This document shows positions 13,235 to 26,749 of a DNA stretch of 64,000 bases, one piece after another. The stretch spans positions 49,316,270 to 49,380,269 of the forward strand of contig NC_058189.1 of NCBI RefSeq assembly GCF_907165205.1, read 5' to 3'. This DNA comes from Coccinella septempunctata (taxonomy: Eukaryota; Arthropoda; Insecta; Coleoptera; Coccinellidae). The notes beneath the pieces were generated by a model. The model was not told the DNA's origin and did no database searches. It was given only the letters and a program-made list of their open reading frames with translations. Within the stretch, counting starts at the first letter, position 1. Each line of letters opens with the position of its first letter. The translations under genes and the position numbers were made by a program.

Positions 13235-13663
13235 AAATATCTGGAATAGTTCTCCGTATAATTTACAGCCGCTTTAATATAGTTCGAAGTAATACATATA
13301 CCTACATAATTTGAAGTAATACATAAAATATTATTATCCGCAAAAAATGGAAATAAAACTTTGATCATTTTCTAAAGCAATATTTCATTGAGCCCTGTTG
13401 GTCCCACCGTCATATTTCCTTTCAAATTAAAAGTTCTTAGGCAATATCCCAATAGTTATTAAACACCCCGTTTACTGCTATTTTAATAGCAGTTAATAAA
13501 AACACTTTATAACATAAGCGAATTTTGAATAAACTTGATGGTACCTAATATTAGTAATAGGGTTTATAAATAAAAAAACTCTTAACAAAACTTAGTAACT
13601 GTAACTAGACTTAATCGAATACAGCTGAACCCATCGAAATTCAGTTGTGAATAGTAGACTTTA

Positions 13664-14302
13664 TACAGGTTGAGTCTTTGACTCGTACAAATATTTCAGC
13701 GGTAGATTCTTGAGTTCAAAAGAAACACTCTTTTCCTATACAATTTTTCCGATTCGGCCCTGATAAAGGGATATAGCCATTTTAAGTTTTCATAATGAGC
13801 TGTGCCACCCCTGGAAAAACAAAATTACTTTCAGAATAACTATATAGCTAAATCTGTGACACTACACATCTGTGGATCTCAAAAAGAGTTACATTCGGTC
13901 GAAGTACCCAATTTTTCGATTTTTAATATTTGGAACTTCAAATTACCCGGCGCATTACAAGAGAAAATATGAAGGATACTTTTATTTCACAAAACGATCA
14001 AATATTCATTACATGGCATTCAACTTAGTTTCAATTTTTCTTATTTTTATGGTAGGTACGTAATGGTAATAATAAGAAAACCGGAAGACGTGGGTGATGA
14101 AAAACTATAATCAGAAATTCATTTCATTCGATGAAACCGTTTATGAGATAACTAAAAATAAGTTTTTTTGGTTTTTCAACAGCCTGTATCTTTTAAACCG
14201 AGCCGATTCGAAAAAAATGGTAAAGGAACAAGTGTTTCTTTTGACCTCAAGAATCTAATGTTAAATTTTTTGTACGAGTCAACTACTCATCCTGTACTTA
14301 CT
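13664..14302 (+). mobile_element. MITE family A copy, near full length
   Basis: About 640 bp with TIRs CAGGTTGAGTCTTTGACTCG and CAACTACTCATCCTG. The inner edge of each TIR ends in the CCGATTCGGC block. Short open frames inside are by-products of the TIR sequence and encode nothing known. Confidence 0.82.
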
Positions 14303-14700
14303 ATACAGTGTGATTCAACAGTGCTCGATCGGTCGATAACCCTGAGAAATTTTGACGGAATTGATTCTACTTACCGCTTAAGCTAAAATTATTTTTGACT
14401 TTTTATGCTGGTTCAAAAGTGGTGAAACACAATACCACCCTATTTTTTCAGATGAATATTATTTGAAATTCATTTTGGGCCTGAAATGTCTCTACAAAAA
14501 TGTAGACCACCTACTAGAGTGGGTAAGTTCAGAGCATGCAATTTCAAACAATTGACTTATTGACATTTTTAATGGACATTTTAGAAGAATTGGAGTTTCT
14601 CTCGGACCAACTATAGAGTAATCCGAAGAACTGTAGAATACCTGAAAACTTTTCGGGAATTCGATAAAATAAATCATACATTTATCCAGTTTTTGTATTG

Positions 14701-15592
14701 AAAATATATGCTCGGATATAGATCGATTAATATTTTGAATTTCTCTTTTTTTATGTAAGAAAATTTTATACAGCGTGTCCCAAATTTTCGATATAACGTC
14801 ATCGATGTTTTTTGAATAGAAATCCTAATTTTTATCAATACGCCTGCATAACAATAATAAATAACGAATTCTTATACCTTGTCGTTAAAAAGATATTCAA
14901 CAAACACCAACTGATTCAAAAATGAAGAAATCTGATTCAACTCAATGAAATTCAGGTAGTTCAGAAATAGAATGTTTCTTTATCATTTATTGTTAAACAG
15001 AAGGTTCAATAAAAATAAGGCAATAAAATAATAAATAATGAAAATAAAAAAATAAGTAAGGAGAGTGTAGCAAGCGAAGTATGCTTATTCATGGTAAATG
15101 ATCGGTAACTCAGGTTCTCTCTGAATAAATGAAAAACTTTTGTTCTTGTCCTATTTTCGTGGCCAATGGCCATTGAAATTTTAATCTTGTGGGTTTCAGT
15201 TAAGTACCGCATTTTGTCCGATTTTTCAACAAACGTGTCCCACAAAACGACAAACTAATAAATATTTCCGCTTAACCTCACTCGATACGAGGCTATTCAC
15301 ATACCTCTTGTGATTCCATTTTCAAACTGCAGTTAATTCATTGAGTTGAATCAGATTCTTTCATTTCAGAATTATTTGATGTTGGTTAAATATTACTTAA
15401 CAACAACGAATAAGAATTTGATATTTGTTACGCATGTCTGATTTGATGTACTCTTCAAGAATAGTTATAACAAATAAGGATGGCCATTTAAAAAAATATC
15501 GCTGACGTCATACCTCAAATTTGGGACACGCTGTATAACATTTTCTCACATAAAAAAACACAATTCAAAAATCGACCACTCCGAGCATATTC
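14701..15592. mobile_element. Fold-back element (about 255-bp arms)
   Basis: Arms 14701-14955 and 15340-15592 are inverted copies, including TACAGCGTGTCCCAAATTT and ATCTGATTCAACTCAATGAA. The 385-bp loop has no recognisable gene; a 79-codon minus-strand frame (15006-15245) is not assignable. Confidence 0.82.
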
Positions 15593-15649
15593 ACAACAAA
15601 AAAACTGTCTTTGATTTACTGAATACATTCCAAGTTAGATACCTCCCTC

Positions 15650-16105
15650 ATATTAACTTCTGTTTCGAGGGGGACGAATTTTTTTCTTGAGTTTGTTCCG
15701 AAAAAACCACCCCCATGAAGGTGTTATCAACCCCCAACATTTTTTAATAAGGAGAAGATGTCAAGTGTTTGCTAGTTTGAAAGATAATTATGTTTTGTAC
15801 ACAATCTAGTTGAAATTTTCAAAAGCGGTTCATTATTCACCAAATAATGTAATAATTGAAAATACCATCAAAAGACAGTTGAACTTAAGAACCTAAGAGT
15901 TTTGAAGAATCCAAAAATAATTTTCAAGTTCTGTATTAGGGGAAAAAATTTGTATGAAGACATTAAAAAAGCTTTTCAACTAAACCACAAGCAACATCTT
16001 CCTCTACTCAAAAAATGTTGGGGGTTGTTGCCACCCTCAGGAAGTTGACCTGATTTTTTAAAATCTGGTGGGAGTCAAATTTTCGTTGAGACGCCCTCTA
16101 TGATT
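15650..16105. mobile_element. Fold-back element (about 110-bp arms)
   Basis: AACCCCCAACATTTTTTAAT on the left (15730s) pairs with AAAAAATGTTGGGGGTT on the right (16010s), and the matching extends outward over about 110 bp. Confidence 0.7.
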
Positions 16106-16109
16106 TTCC

Positions 16110-17280
16110 AACTGTTATGTAGCTCGATCGTGAAACTTCTAATTTGAAGAAGATAATATGCTCTTATCAAAATTTCGAACACGAACATTGTGTAGTTTTT
16201 ACGATTCTACAGAAGAATAAATAAAAATCCCCTGAAATTATTCACATCCTTCAAAGTATCATAACAATACTGAAGTGTTCAAATGAAACACGTTCTGGGG
16301 AAGATTAAACACAATAATAAAGAAGCATACGGCTCGTAGCAATTATAACGTGTCGAAAAAATTTCGTGAGAAATTATCCAAAAATCGGGCAGATTCTTTC
16401 ATTGCAAGAGCACCGAATGAAAAACATTGCGAATTCTTTTGGTGTAATGTTTATTTATTTCGACCGAATGTTTATTGTTTCTTGCAGTGCAATCTTGATA
16501 GCTCTGATGAAATTTTCAATAATAATAGTTATTTTTCAGGCAGTCATGAATACACGAGATGTTTCCATTCTCACTCTTCGTAACTGCATTCTCACATCGA
16601 GATATTTCAACAATGAGAAATTATCGCTGAAGATTTTCTATCCATCATATCATGGGATTGCGATTAAGATTTCAATGAAATGTATTCTCACGTAGGTTAA
16701 GTATTGAGTAACCTGAATATTTCGTATTTGTCGTCTTATGTAGAGCACTACGTTCTTTCGCAAAGCGGTTTCCTCGAAAACCAGATATATTTTTATTTAC
16801 GGATGTCTGATAAATCCGAATTAATGTGAAGTGAGTGGTTTGTCTGATTTGTCAACCGCACTTTTCCTCTCGCTAATGTAAAATATTTGACTAAGAGATT
16901 TCGAGAACCCAGTATCAGCTATTGCTAAAGTTCATTGCTAGAGTTCACAAATAATAATAAAATATGTATATTCTTACTAATTGTTAATATACGATTATCA
17001 GTTTGTTTGTTATTCTATTTGGCCTTCTACAACTTCGAAATTCAGTGAAGTTAGCCCTACAACCTTAAAGTAGGTCAAAGGTCTTGTAGACCATCACCTT
17101 ATACCGGGTGGCCCACCGCATACGCGGCACTCATTTTAAGGGAGTGAATAAAGATATTTTGAAAATTTTTTCTTGTGGTGTGTGTAGGGTGTTCAAAAGC
17201 AAAATTCAAAATTATTGTCATATATACAGGGTCAAAATATAGACCGAAGTTACACTATTTTAAATGTAACACTCTGTATT
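16110..17280. other. No recognisable gene
   Basis: AT-rich; two overlapping short frames at 16350-16695 share the same DNA in different phases and are not credible genes. A CCGGGTGGCCCACCGC end-like sequence at 17106 resembles a mobile-element terminus without a partner. Confidence 0.4.
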
Positions 17281-17284
17281 TTAC

Positions 17285-17820
17285 TTAAAAAATGGAATGG
17301 CAAGCTCAAATTATGATGATTTTCTTCAGATCACTTTATACCTTAGAAGGACCATTTACGGGATAATGCGAAAATGGTTTACTAGTTTTGAATTAAAAAT
17401 CGAAAATTGCTCGGAAACTATCAGGTTTAGATGTAGGAAAATTTTATGAAGATAGTTTCGAAATTAATCTTTACGTTCAACGGGATATAGAAATATCGGG
17501 TGGGCCATTTGAAATAAGAAAGTTTTCGTCGATTATTTGTAGCTGATGTTTGAGAATTAATTATGATCACTCTGTATATTCCAGAGCTGAAATTTTCTTT
17601 CATTTGTAGGAGTAGCCAACATTTCTACTCGAAAAAATTCTGTCTTTATCGCTGGGCTATCTAGTTTCTTCATTGATTGCTATTTAAAAAAACTCCATAT
17701 TTTCGATTTTTCGCCATTATCTCGTAAAAGGTGCTTCTGAGCTATAAAGTAATCTGAAGAAACTCATCATACCTGTAGCCATATCTCAATTCTGAGATAA
17801 CTCACAGTAACTTTTTTATG
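17285..17820. mobile_element. Fold-back element (about 120-bp arms)
   Basis: Left arm 17285-17400 (GATTTTCTTCAGATCACTTT) is answered at 17690-17815 (AAAGTAATCTGAAGAAACTC). Nothing coding in the loop. Confidence 0.7.
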
Positions 17821-17829
17821 GATATTGAA

Positions 17830-19270
17830 CATTCAACCCTTGTATCTTTTCGACCGAGATGAATTGGAAAGATTGTCAATAAATGGTCGGAATGAGGTAA
17901 AATTCCGAGTTTAATCGGAACAAAATTCCCACTAGGTCGTAATTCAACAAAACTCCGACATTAATCTCGTAATTTTATCGAATTCCGACTTCAAATCGGA
18001 ATTTTGGGAAGAATATTTTTAAAATAATATTTGACCTTTCTACGCCTTCGTATAAGTACAAAAAATTTATTTTATCCAATCTCTCTTCGTTAAAAATAAA
18101 AAATAAGTTCTTGTCTATACACAAGATCGAGAAACAGGAATGAATTATAGTGTCGTTCTTTTCACCACTCCCTTCATTGATAAAAATACGAAATGAACAA
18201 CTTAAAAGCTACTGTCAGTGCGGTCTAAATTCATTCACGTTTCGAGGATTACGTTTCCTATTGGACGGTGTCCAACCACCTAAGTTGTGCCTTGGATACG
18301 AGAATGTTTTTATCGAATGTAATTGAATTATTATGATTATCTAACATTTTTATCGCGAAGTGAAAAAGGTGAAAGGTGCAAAATAATGAACAGAACTCGG
18401 AACTAAGTCTTTCAATAAACACTAAATTGGAAACATTCTTTTTAGCTGTAACAATCAAAAGCTGAACTTTTTGCGATTTATTCGTCATGGATTAAATAGT
18501 AGGTCTACAAACTTATAGAAAAATACAGAATAAAAACAGATGACAGATCGAATTCAAGTTATAATGAGCAGTGAAAATAATAAATTGTTCATTTCCTACT
18601 CAAAATTTCCAGCTAGTGAAACAAAGCAGTAATTTCCTCCATTTTCAATAACATGAATCAATAATGGATATATACAGAGCGATTCATAATAAGAACGACA
18701 TTCAATTACTGTCCTTACTTCAAAGCGAGCTTCAAAGTATGGATAGTTCCGAGGATAGTTCCTATCTGCAGATTATTTAAAGGGCCGACTTTGACAGATA
18801 GATATAGTATATAAAAAAAAATTGAAAATTTGTTGACCAATCTAATAGCCATTTGCACCGTTTCGAAACAATGATTGCATTTTCAAACCAATTGAATTTC
18901 TTGATAGATTTTCTATGAACTAAATCGTAGTTCAAGAAGTTAACCATAGTAATAAAAAGGTGCAAATGGATATAATAAGTCAATCAGAGTAATACTTTTA
19001 TTCTTCATTTTTGAATTCCACTTCATATTTGAGATAAAACATACGAATGAACAAACTAGTATTGACTTCGGTTGTCTTATAAATGACACTCCACCGAGCT
19101 CTCCACATAACAAGCCAAAATACAAAAGCTCCTGAGATATTTGCGATGAACTGAAAACGCTTTCAGGCTCGCTTTCAGGCTTTCCGTTAAATATTGATTA
19201 CTCTTTTTCTTCCTGAAAGAAGAAATCTGAGAAAACTTCAGCGGAATTTCGATTTTTCTTTTTCCTGATA
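17830..19270. other. No recognisable gene
   Basis: Near 17895-18007 the motif AATTCCGA..AATCGGAA recurs in small palindromes. The rest is featureless. Confidence 0.4.
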
Positions 19271-19275
19271 GGAAC

Positions 19276-19689
19276 TAGGTCGTTTCGTTTGCATAGGAAG
19301 TGTAGCACTCGGTGTAATTTACACTCGATTTTAGTATTCGTTTGCTGATTGTGTGTAGTTTATTTATACCTAGTCAAAAGGAGGTGTAATATTAGTGTTC
19401 TGTGGTGTGAAATGCAACATTTGATGTTAATGTTACGGACGTCACAATAATCTACCTCAAAATGGATAAAATTTGAAATTTGCAAGTTCATCACTTTACA
19501 AGAGGATGAAAAAGTAACAAATCTTCTGAGAAATGTAACCATAGATTATATAAAAATTCTTAGTCTAGTCTAGTAGCAACCTAACTTCAGTGATTTTTTT
19601 CATTCGTTTGTGTAGCTACACTGAAAATCAGCTGATTCAAAGTGCAGTGTAGATTACACTACAACAAGAAACAGACGAAGAACCTATTA
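19276..19689. mobile_element. Hairpin MITE of the TAGGTCCTTTCGTTTG family, diverged
   Basis: The left end (TAGGTCGTTTCGTTTGCATA, CTCGATTTTAGTATTCGTTT) matches the MITE at 62655-62873. The right end has only a partial inverted match. Confidence 0.6.
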
Positions 19690-20370
19690 TAAAATCAGTG
19701 AATATCCGAGATGCCAAGTAATTTTGACCTTATCAAAAGTTCCACACTATATTTTCCTGTGGAAGTGCCTTGAAGTAATTCATCTAAGAGGTAATGATCG
19801 ACTGAAGGGAAATTTTTTTACGATTTATTATTGCAACTTCTTTCCTATATTCATATTGATTTGAAATAAACTGTATGAAAGTATCTCGTGGAAACTACAA
19901 CTTATAAAAATACTGAAATCTCATATTACAAGATAAAATTTCATTTCACAATGGTATTTAATACAACGTATCAAAATTCAACATCTGGAATCTATGAAGT
20001 AAAAAATTTTCTACAAACAAAAAGTGTCAAAACAAGTTCAAATGTTAATGAACACCAAACTATAATTACCCCACTTGAAAAATAAAATGAAATTAGCCTT
20101 TTTTTGGAATATTAAAATGTTATTTGTTCCTTCACAATAGTAGATATAATACCAAGCGAGACTTCAACTTTTGAGTTTTTATAGAAAATGTGTGGAATAT
20201 CAAGTTAGTATTTTATCTTTATCCTGTATGAAAAATCGGAATGGTTTTATGGGCAATTCATGTACACGTTATATTCGCCATAAAATAATTTTGATCAAAT
20301 TGAAAATTTTGGACGTTCTGGACACTGCATCAAAACGTGGACTCACCGTATTCGATAAGAACAAAGTTAC

Positions 20371-20390
20371 GTAAATCCCACAGGATCCAT
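20371..20390 (-). CDS. Possible first coding exon downstream of the CpG island
   Basis: Minus strand: ATG GAT CCT GTG GGA TTT AC followed by GTAACT, which can serve as a splice donor (GT at 20370-20369). This would encode MDPVGF and part of another codon. Without splicing the frame stops at once. No next exon was identified below 20 kb. Confidence 0.22.
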
Positions 20391-20439
20391 GTCAGTCAAT
20401 ATAGATCCCGAAAAGAAGATGGAACAACAAAAACAAAAG

Positions 20440-20835
20440 TTCCAGAGTGTCGGAATAGATCGACAGATTAGCCCTCGGAAAAACTCCCGCACTCGCACAA
20501 TCTAGTAGGCTAAGGTCAGTACCGAACGAGCCAAAATGCGTCTCCCTGGGGAGGTAAACAACGATTCGCACGAAAGAGCGTATTCCTTGGCGCACCAACG
20601 TGACAAGTGTGCAGCGGGTATTCTGAGTAATGGTAGACAGGTATTTCTGCAGCGATGATACGCTCTGGTCGCAGGTACCACGCACTTGATACGCGGTAGT
20701 ATCGGTGGGAAACCGTGTGGGCAAAAGCTGAGCGAGAAGCGCTGCGCTACTGATGCGAACCGAATGATGCTAGGTCGCGGCCGCTCGCTCGGCCCTGCGC
20801 TAGTCTGATAACCGCGGACAGCACGTTTATGCACA
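20440..20835 (-). promoter_or_regulatory. CpG-rich island, probable promoter
   Basis: In an AT-rich window this 400-bp stretch is clearly GC- and CpG-rich (GCGGCCGCTCGCTCGG near 20777-20792, many CGs between 20520 and 20830). Read on the minus strand it runs into ATGGATCC at 20390 and a GT donor. It resembles an unmethylated promoter and 5' UTR. Two 110-codon minus-strand frames inside it are probably side effects of high GC. Confidence 0.45.
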
Positions 20836-20864
20836 CTTTTCCTCGAATATTAGTAGTCATTTTA

Positions 20865-22044
20865 CGAGGATATAATATTGAAAAATTCTTAGCCTACTAT
20901 AGAACCGAACAAAATTTCAATGTCAAAATATTTTATTACTCAACATATTCTCCTCTAAATTGGATACATTTATTACAGCGAACCTGCAACGTCTCTAGCC
21001 TTTCAAAAAATATGTTTCTTCTTGCTCTGCAAACCAGACCTCCACAGCTTTTATTACCTCCTCGTTGGAAGAAAATTTACGACCTTTTAAACTTTTTTTC
21101 ATTTGAGGAAAGAGATGATAGTCGGATGGAGCCAAATCTGGTGAATAAGTGGGGTTTTCTAGTAATTCAAACCCTAAACACGAAGCATGGCAACATGAGA
21201 TTTGTGTGCAGGGGCATTGTCCTGCAAAAACAAAACACCTTTGGATAGCTTTCCGCGTCGTTTCTCTTTAATTTTTTTCTGTAGAGTGCTCAGTAATATC
21301 GAATAGTAATCTCCGGTTATTGTTCCACCCTTATCCAAAAAATCAATCATGATTACTCCATGGCAATCCCAAAAAACTGAAGCAAGAACTTTTCCAGCAG
21401 ATTTTTGGACACGAAACTTCTTAGGTCTTGGAGAACCAGAGTGTCACCATTCCATCGATTCTTCGTATTTGGATCGTAGAAATGTACCCAAGTCTCATTC
21501 ATAGTTACAATTCGGTTTAAGAAGTCTACATCGTTTTCAAATCGAGCACAGATCGAACGCAATGCTTCTGCTTCTACCCTTGCACGCTTTTGGTCAACAT
21601 TTAAACATTTGGGGAACCATTTTGCAGCAATTTTCTTTATGTCCAAATTGACGTTAACTATATGATGAACGCGTTCGTATTCAGTGCTTCAGATATCCTT
21701 TTTAGCCCAATTCAACGGTCTGATAAAATCATGTCATGAACTGCATCGATATTTTCGGAGACTGATACAGAAACTGGCCTTCCCGATCGGTCATCATCTT
21801 CAATGGAAAATTTACCTCTGTACGAAGGACATTGATCACCAAGGGTATTAAGCATATCTTCGAAAATCTGCTTACCTCTTAACCTCGTTACTCCAATCTT
21901 CTTTCTTTTAATTTATTGCGTAACTCTGATTGACTTTTTTGACCTCAAACTTCACACTGACAGTTCTAATGAGTTATTGTTCAAACACAATATTTTTTTA
22001 TGCTTGGAACTGGTCTAGGCTAACTAGATATCAATACATCCTCA
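20865..22044 (-). mobile_element. Mariner element, nearly complete, inactive
   Basis: Both ends and the TA duplications (20863-20864, 22045-22046) are present; length is about 1.18 kb. Minus-strand pieces cover most of a mariner transposase. The first catalytic motif reads MNET instead of MDET, while DNAPAH and SPDLAPSDYHLF are intact. Frameshifts break the reading frame near 21450 and 21680. Confidence 0.93.
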
Positions 22045-22448
22045 TACTTTTGGTAGAGACTATAAAAAATAATGTATTCAGGAAAAACTATGCAAATTAA
22101 AAGATTTTGTGTACTGTAAAACTCTTTCATTCAGGTGAAAAGACCAAAAATGCAATTATAGTTTCACAACGTTGACGAATTATTACAAAAATCAATTTGT
22201 TGGAAACCAGTGTGAAAAATTTTTAAATATCTTTTCTTAAAACAGGAATACCACCTTTAAAATAATATTGATCATCGACTGGGGATAGCTATTATATGTT
22301 GGGAAAAATCACATACAAAAATGTTATTGAACATTTTGGTCAATTTTCAATTGATGAATGCAATATGCAGAGTTCACATTTAAACTATGTACCTAGTTAT
22401 TGCAGAAAAAGCCAAACGTTGGTCGCAGGTGGAATAGGGATAATTGTG

Positions 22449-22577
22449 AGATATTCTACAGGTGTTTTCAATTAATTATTTATATATAATTTTCAATGAA
22501 TCGGATAAATAGATATTCTACAAGTGTTTTCAATTAATTATTTATATATAATTTTCGCATAAATCGGATAAATAGCC
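22449..22577 (+). repeat. Tandem duplication of about 64 bp
   Basis: AGATATTCTACAGGTGTTTT through GAATCGGATAAAT occurs twice in a row with two differences. Confidence 0.88.
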
Positions 22578-23108
22578 GAAATATTATTAAAGGGCTGATC
22601 AAGCTAAAACGTTAATTTACCTATAAGGATAATCAATCTTGAATACGAATCTACCTAAGATGTCAATCTAACTAAAAGGCCATTCACCTCGATAATCTCT
22701 TGGCTTCTAACAAGAAAAGTTACATGAAAGGGCAAGTATAACTCGAGAATATCTTTGTTCAAGCTGAAAAGGGAAAAAATAATACGACTTCGTATAGGTA
22801 AATACGAAAAACGTTCTGTTGAAAACATAAATCTCCTTTATAACAATTTATTATGATTCAGAGTTTTTCATTTAGAAAGATGTTATTGGACATTTTGGTC
22901 AAGAACATAAGGAAAGTAAAAACATGTCAAAGTTGAAAACAATTGTATAAAATCTTTGCAGAGACTAATAACTCGTAAAAATCCCGAAAAATAATACAAA
23001 TTTGAGATCGGTTTAGCCGAAACCCTGGTTCATGTACTCGCCAAAAATTTCACAAAAATATACTTCCAGAAAATCGACAAAGACAGAAAAATGACTCCCC
23101 GATATGTA

Positions 23109-23674
23109 TACAGGGTGGGTCTTTGACTCGTTCAAATATTTTAACAGTAGATTCTTGAAGTCAAAAGAAACACTTTTTTCCTTTACCATTTTTTCCGGAT
23201 CGGCTCTGTTTAAAAGATACCTGCTGTTGAAAATACATAAAAAAATATTATCAGTTCTATCACACAAACGGTTTCATCGACTGAAATGAATATAGTTTTT
23301 CATTTATTTGATGAATCATTTTCAACACAATACCTATATTACCCACGTTTTCCAGTTATCCTATTATGACCATTACGTACCATAAAAATATCAAAAATGC
23401 AAGGAACCCAACTCTTGAAACTAAAATGAACGCTATCCAATGAATATTTGAACGTTTTATAAAATAAAAGTATTCTTCATATTTTTTCGTATAATGCGCC
23501 GTTTTCGAGTAATTTGATGTTCAAAAATAAAAAATATCTGTTCTGAAATCTTAAAATGCCTATTTCATTTTATCAGGGCCAAATCGGAAAAAATGGTAAA
23601 GGAAATAAGTATTTCTTTTGACTTCAAGAATCTACTGTTAGAATTTTTGTACGAGTCAAAGACTCACCCTGAAT
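23109..23674 (+). mobile_element. MITE family A copy
   Basis: Both TIRs are present (CAGGGTGGGTCTTTGACTCG and GAGTCAAAGACTCACCCTG). Part of the interior is lost. Confidence 0.82.
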
Positions 23675-23679
23675 ATGAA

Positions 23680-26030
23680 ATACTCAATGCGGTATCTTGT
23701 ATTTTAGTGTTTTAACTTGAAACAAAATCATCTGTAGATGTTTTGTGATAGTACATATTATATAGATCTCCAACCTTGCATGTTCAAAATGCATTTAATC
23801 GAAAGACTAAACAGTTTCATTCTGATAATAGCGAATAGCGACAACTTTCCAAATGCCGTTTTTCAATAATCAATGGAACTACTGTTTTCTTCGTTATTAA
23901 ATTGAAACCATATTAATTTTGTATATGTCTGTATCAGAACCGAAATCTCCTATCTAAAAAAAAAATGTTTTGGTGGTTTTCACTCAAAATATTCAACAGT
24001 TCGCGCATGAATTGAGTGCGTAAATCCAAAGGATCCTGCGCCAGTTTGATCTGATGTCTGTGTAGATTCGTTGTTACCGCTTATTCTCAATTTTTGGAAG
24101 CATCAACCTCTCAGTTCCGTTTTTGGGTCAGTGCGAATTTTCGCTTCCCGAGCAGTCGACATTCTTTCTGAAGAGTTCGTTTTACAAGAAAATCTGATTA
24201 TATCATTTGAATTTTTTAAATTATGTCTGCATGGAATTCATATCACAGAAATCGTTTATCACTACATTAAAATTTTATGACGTCTCCACTGACTGCTTAG
24301 GTGATAATTTACGACTGGTAATAAATTTATTAATCAAGGATTTTATTATAGCTGTTACCAATACAAGAAGGGTTTTTTTTGGTTGGCCACATAAAGTTGC
24401 ATCCAGATAACGACATTTAATTGGCAAATTATGAATTCGAACTCTTGTAAAGAAATTTGCTATATTTATTTGAGGTGGAATGCAATTTTTCGAATAGAAA
24501 GCAAAAATATCTTCATATACTCTTTATAAATGAATAGTGAGGATGATCCCTCGTCAAAAAATAGCATCTTTCATATAAAATGTTTTTTTGAGCTGACCCT
24601 GCTTGAATACTCCTTAAAGATTGCACCTGAAAAGTAGTTTTTTTCTTAGAAACCAGAAAACTGATAAAATTATGCACACATTCTATGAGAGTGAGAAGGT
24701 AATAAAAAATAATTTTTGTGTTAATCCCCTATAATTTTAAGGGGTTGAAACAGCCATCCCAAAAATTTGTTTCGCGAGAAAAATTTCTCGTTATCTATAT
24801 CATACCATTGGTTGATTAATTTTTAAAGCTTCATATTCATTTTGAACAAATAGGGTCTCTTGTAACCTCTTTCTAGAAGTTATTGTCCATCATCAACATA
24901 TTCCACAAGAGTGGTGGTTGTATTTATTGAGAATTCTGCGGACTACAAAAGGTTCTGATTGGCTGTATTCGGATGCGAATTTCGAATTATTTATTCTTCT
25001 TGATCGTGTTTTAGTTCGTGAACTGAACCAGAATTTTTCAGGATGATTTTGATTTCAAATTCTTGAGGCAGTCCTCGAACAATAAAACCATTTTCACCTA
25101 TTGTATAGATGTACAGCAATCAAATCCATACAAACAAAGATTGAAAATAAACTTACCGGAGGGGAATAAGAAAACAAAGTGTTTTTTTATTGAATTTTGA
25201 TTAGGGTCAAAAATCACTTTGTAAATGTTTACATCAGAATCTCATATGTTTGACAAAATAAATGTGGTTCACACCAGAGGCTTCACAAAAGTGTACTTTA
25301 AATTTTATGGAAACGAATAGAGGTCAATTCGAACATTACATGGATATTAGTAAATCGTATGGATACGATTTACTAATATTTTTGAACACAATAAGGTAAG
25401 AAAAAATTCATTTTTCCGTTTTCATTTTCGCTAATCGGTATTATATGAGAAATAAATTATTTTTACACTATCGATCTCGTGAATCGTGAAAATGAAATCG
25501 AATTGTTCTCATGAATATTCAGCAAGGAACACGAAGAATTTGAAAAATTCCCACGAAATAAACTCTCCATAGATTCTTTCTGCTTTCTTGGCATATGCTA
25601 ATACCTACGTTCAACGCGCTTTCTTGCGCCCAGGACAAGCAGATAAATGATCCAAATCAAAACAGTGCATATAATTGGGTATCTCTCACCCACTGACGAT
25701 TTTTACCGATCATTTAAAAACACCAAAAATAAGGTATTTCTGTTAATTTTCATTTTTATTAAGATAGTACCAGAGAAACCTTCAAAGGAATTAACCACTT
25801 AAATGAGACTTCAATGACTTCTACTACCTTTTGACAAGTATACTTTGTGAGAGCAGATAACACATGAACCACTCTGTATATATGGTTGAAAATTGATCAT
25901 CACTTATCCTAACTGAAACAAAGATATTTCTTGAAATTCTTTGTGATAAATAAATTAATTTTCATTAGTTTTAGATTAGAATCCTATGGTCGGTCCTGGG
26001 AAATTGATTAAACAAGAAATATTGTCAGTG
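23680..26030. other. No recognisable gene
   Basis: AT-rich sequence. Apart from the perfect hairpin at 25344-25379, nothing is repeated or gene-like. Confidence 0.4.
25344..25379. repeat. Perfect hairpin, 17-bp arms with 2-nt centre
   Basis: ATATTAGTAAATCGTAT, GG, then the exact reverse complement. It can form a cruciform or a stable stem-loop if transcribed. Confidence 0.92.
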
Positions 26031-26035
26031 ACGAA

Positions 26036-26626
26036 ACTTCATTTTTTCCGAATCGGCTTGGTTTAAAAGATACAGACTATTGAAAAACCATAAAAAATTT
26101 TTAATCAATCGAAATGAATTTGGGAATATAGTTTTTCATTTATTTGATAAATCTTTTTCGAACTCAAGATATCATTCATCCACGTCTTCAAGTTTTCTCA
26201 TTATGACCCTAAAATACCAAAAACTCAAAGAACCCAACTCTTAAAATAAGTTGTCGCTATCTAATGGATATTTGAATGTTTTATAAAATAAAAGTATTCT
26301 TCGTATTTTTTGCTATACTGCGCCGTTTTCGAGTAATTTGATAAGTATTCAAAAATTAGAAAGTATCTGTGAAATCTCAAAGGTTGGGTACTTTGACTTA
26401 ATACAACTCTGTTTAAGAGAACCACAGATGTGTAGTGTCACAGATTTAGCTAGTTATTCCGAAGGTAGTTTTGTCCTTACAGGGGGGGGCACAGCTAATT
26501 ATGAAAACTTAAAATGGTTATACCTTTTTATAAGTGCCGAATCGGAAAAAATGGTATAAGAAAAAGTTGTTTCTTTTCACCTCAAGAATCTACTGTTAAA
26601 ATATTTGTACGAGTCAAAGACTCACC
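26036..26626 (+). mobile_element. MITE family A copy, left TIR missing
   Basis: Begins inside the TIR at TTTTTTCCGAATCGGC and ends with the complete right TIR GAGTCAAAGACTCACCCT. The interior includes an 8-G run at 26480-26487. Confidence 0.8.
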
Positions 26627-26749
26627 CTATATATAGCACGGTTACACATTAATTATATCCATCGGTATTTTCTACTACAAGGATTGTAAGGTGGTTCAAT
26701 ATTCTTCAGAACAGACTTCATTTCTAAGTGTCAAATTTGATGTTAAATT

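Noticed and set aside
14168..14386. Repeated short frames beginning MVFQQPVSF (also near 27548 and 48407)
   Set aside because: They arise from the shared TIR of MITE family A, are broken differently in each copy, and show no sign of coding selection.
20392..20834. Two 110-codon minus-strand frames in the CpG island as proteins
   Set aside because: They overlap in different phases, have unusual composition explained by high GC, and match nothing known; promoter or 5' UTR sequence is more likely.
20829..21248. 139-codon plus-strand open frame
   Set aside because: It is antisense to the mariner transposase at 20865-22044; the sense strand encodes the recognised protein.
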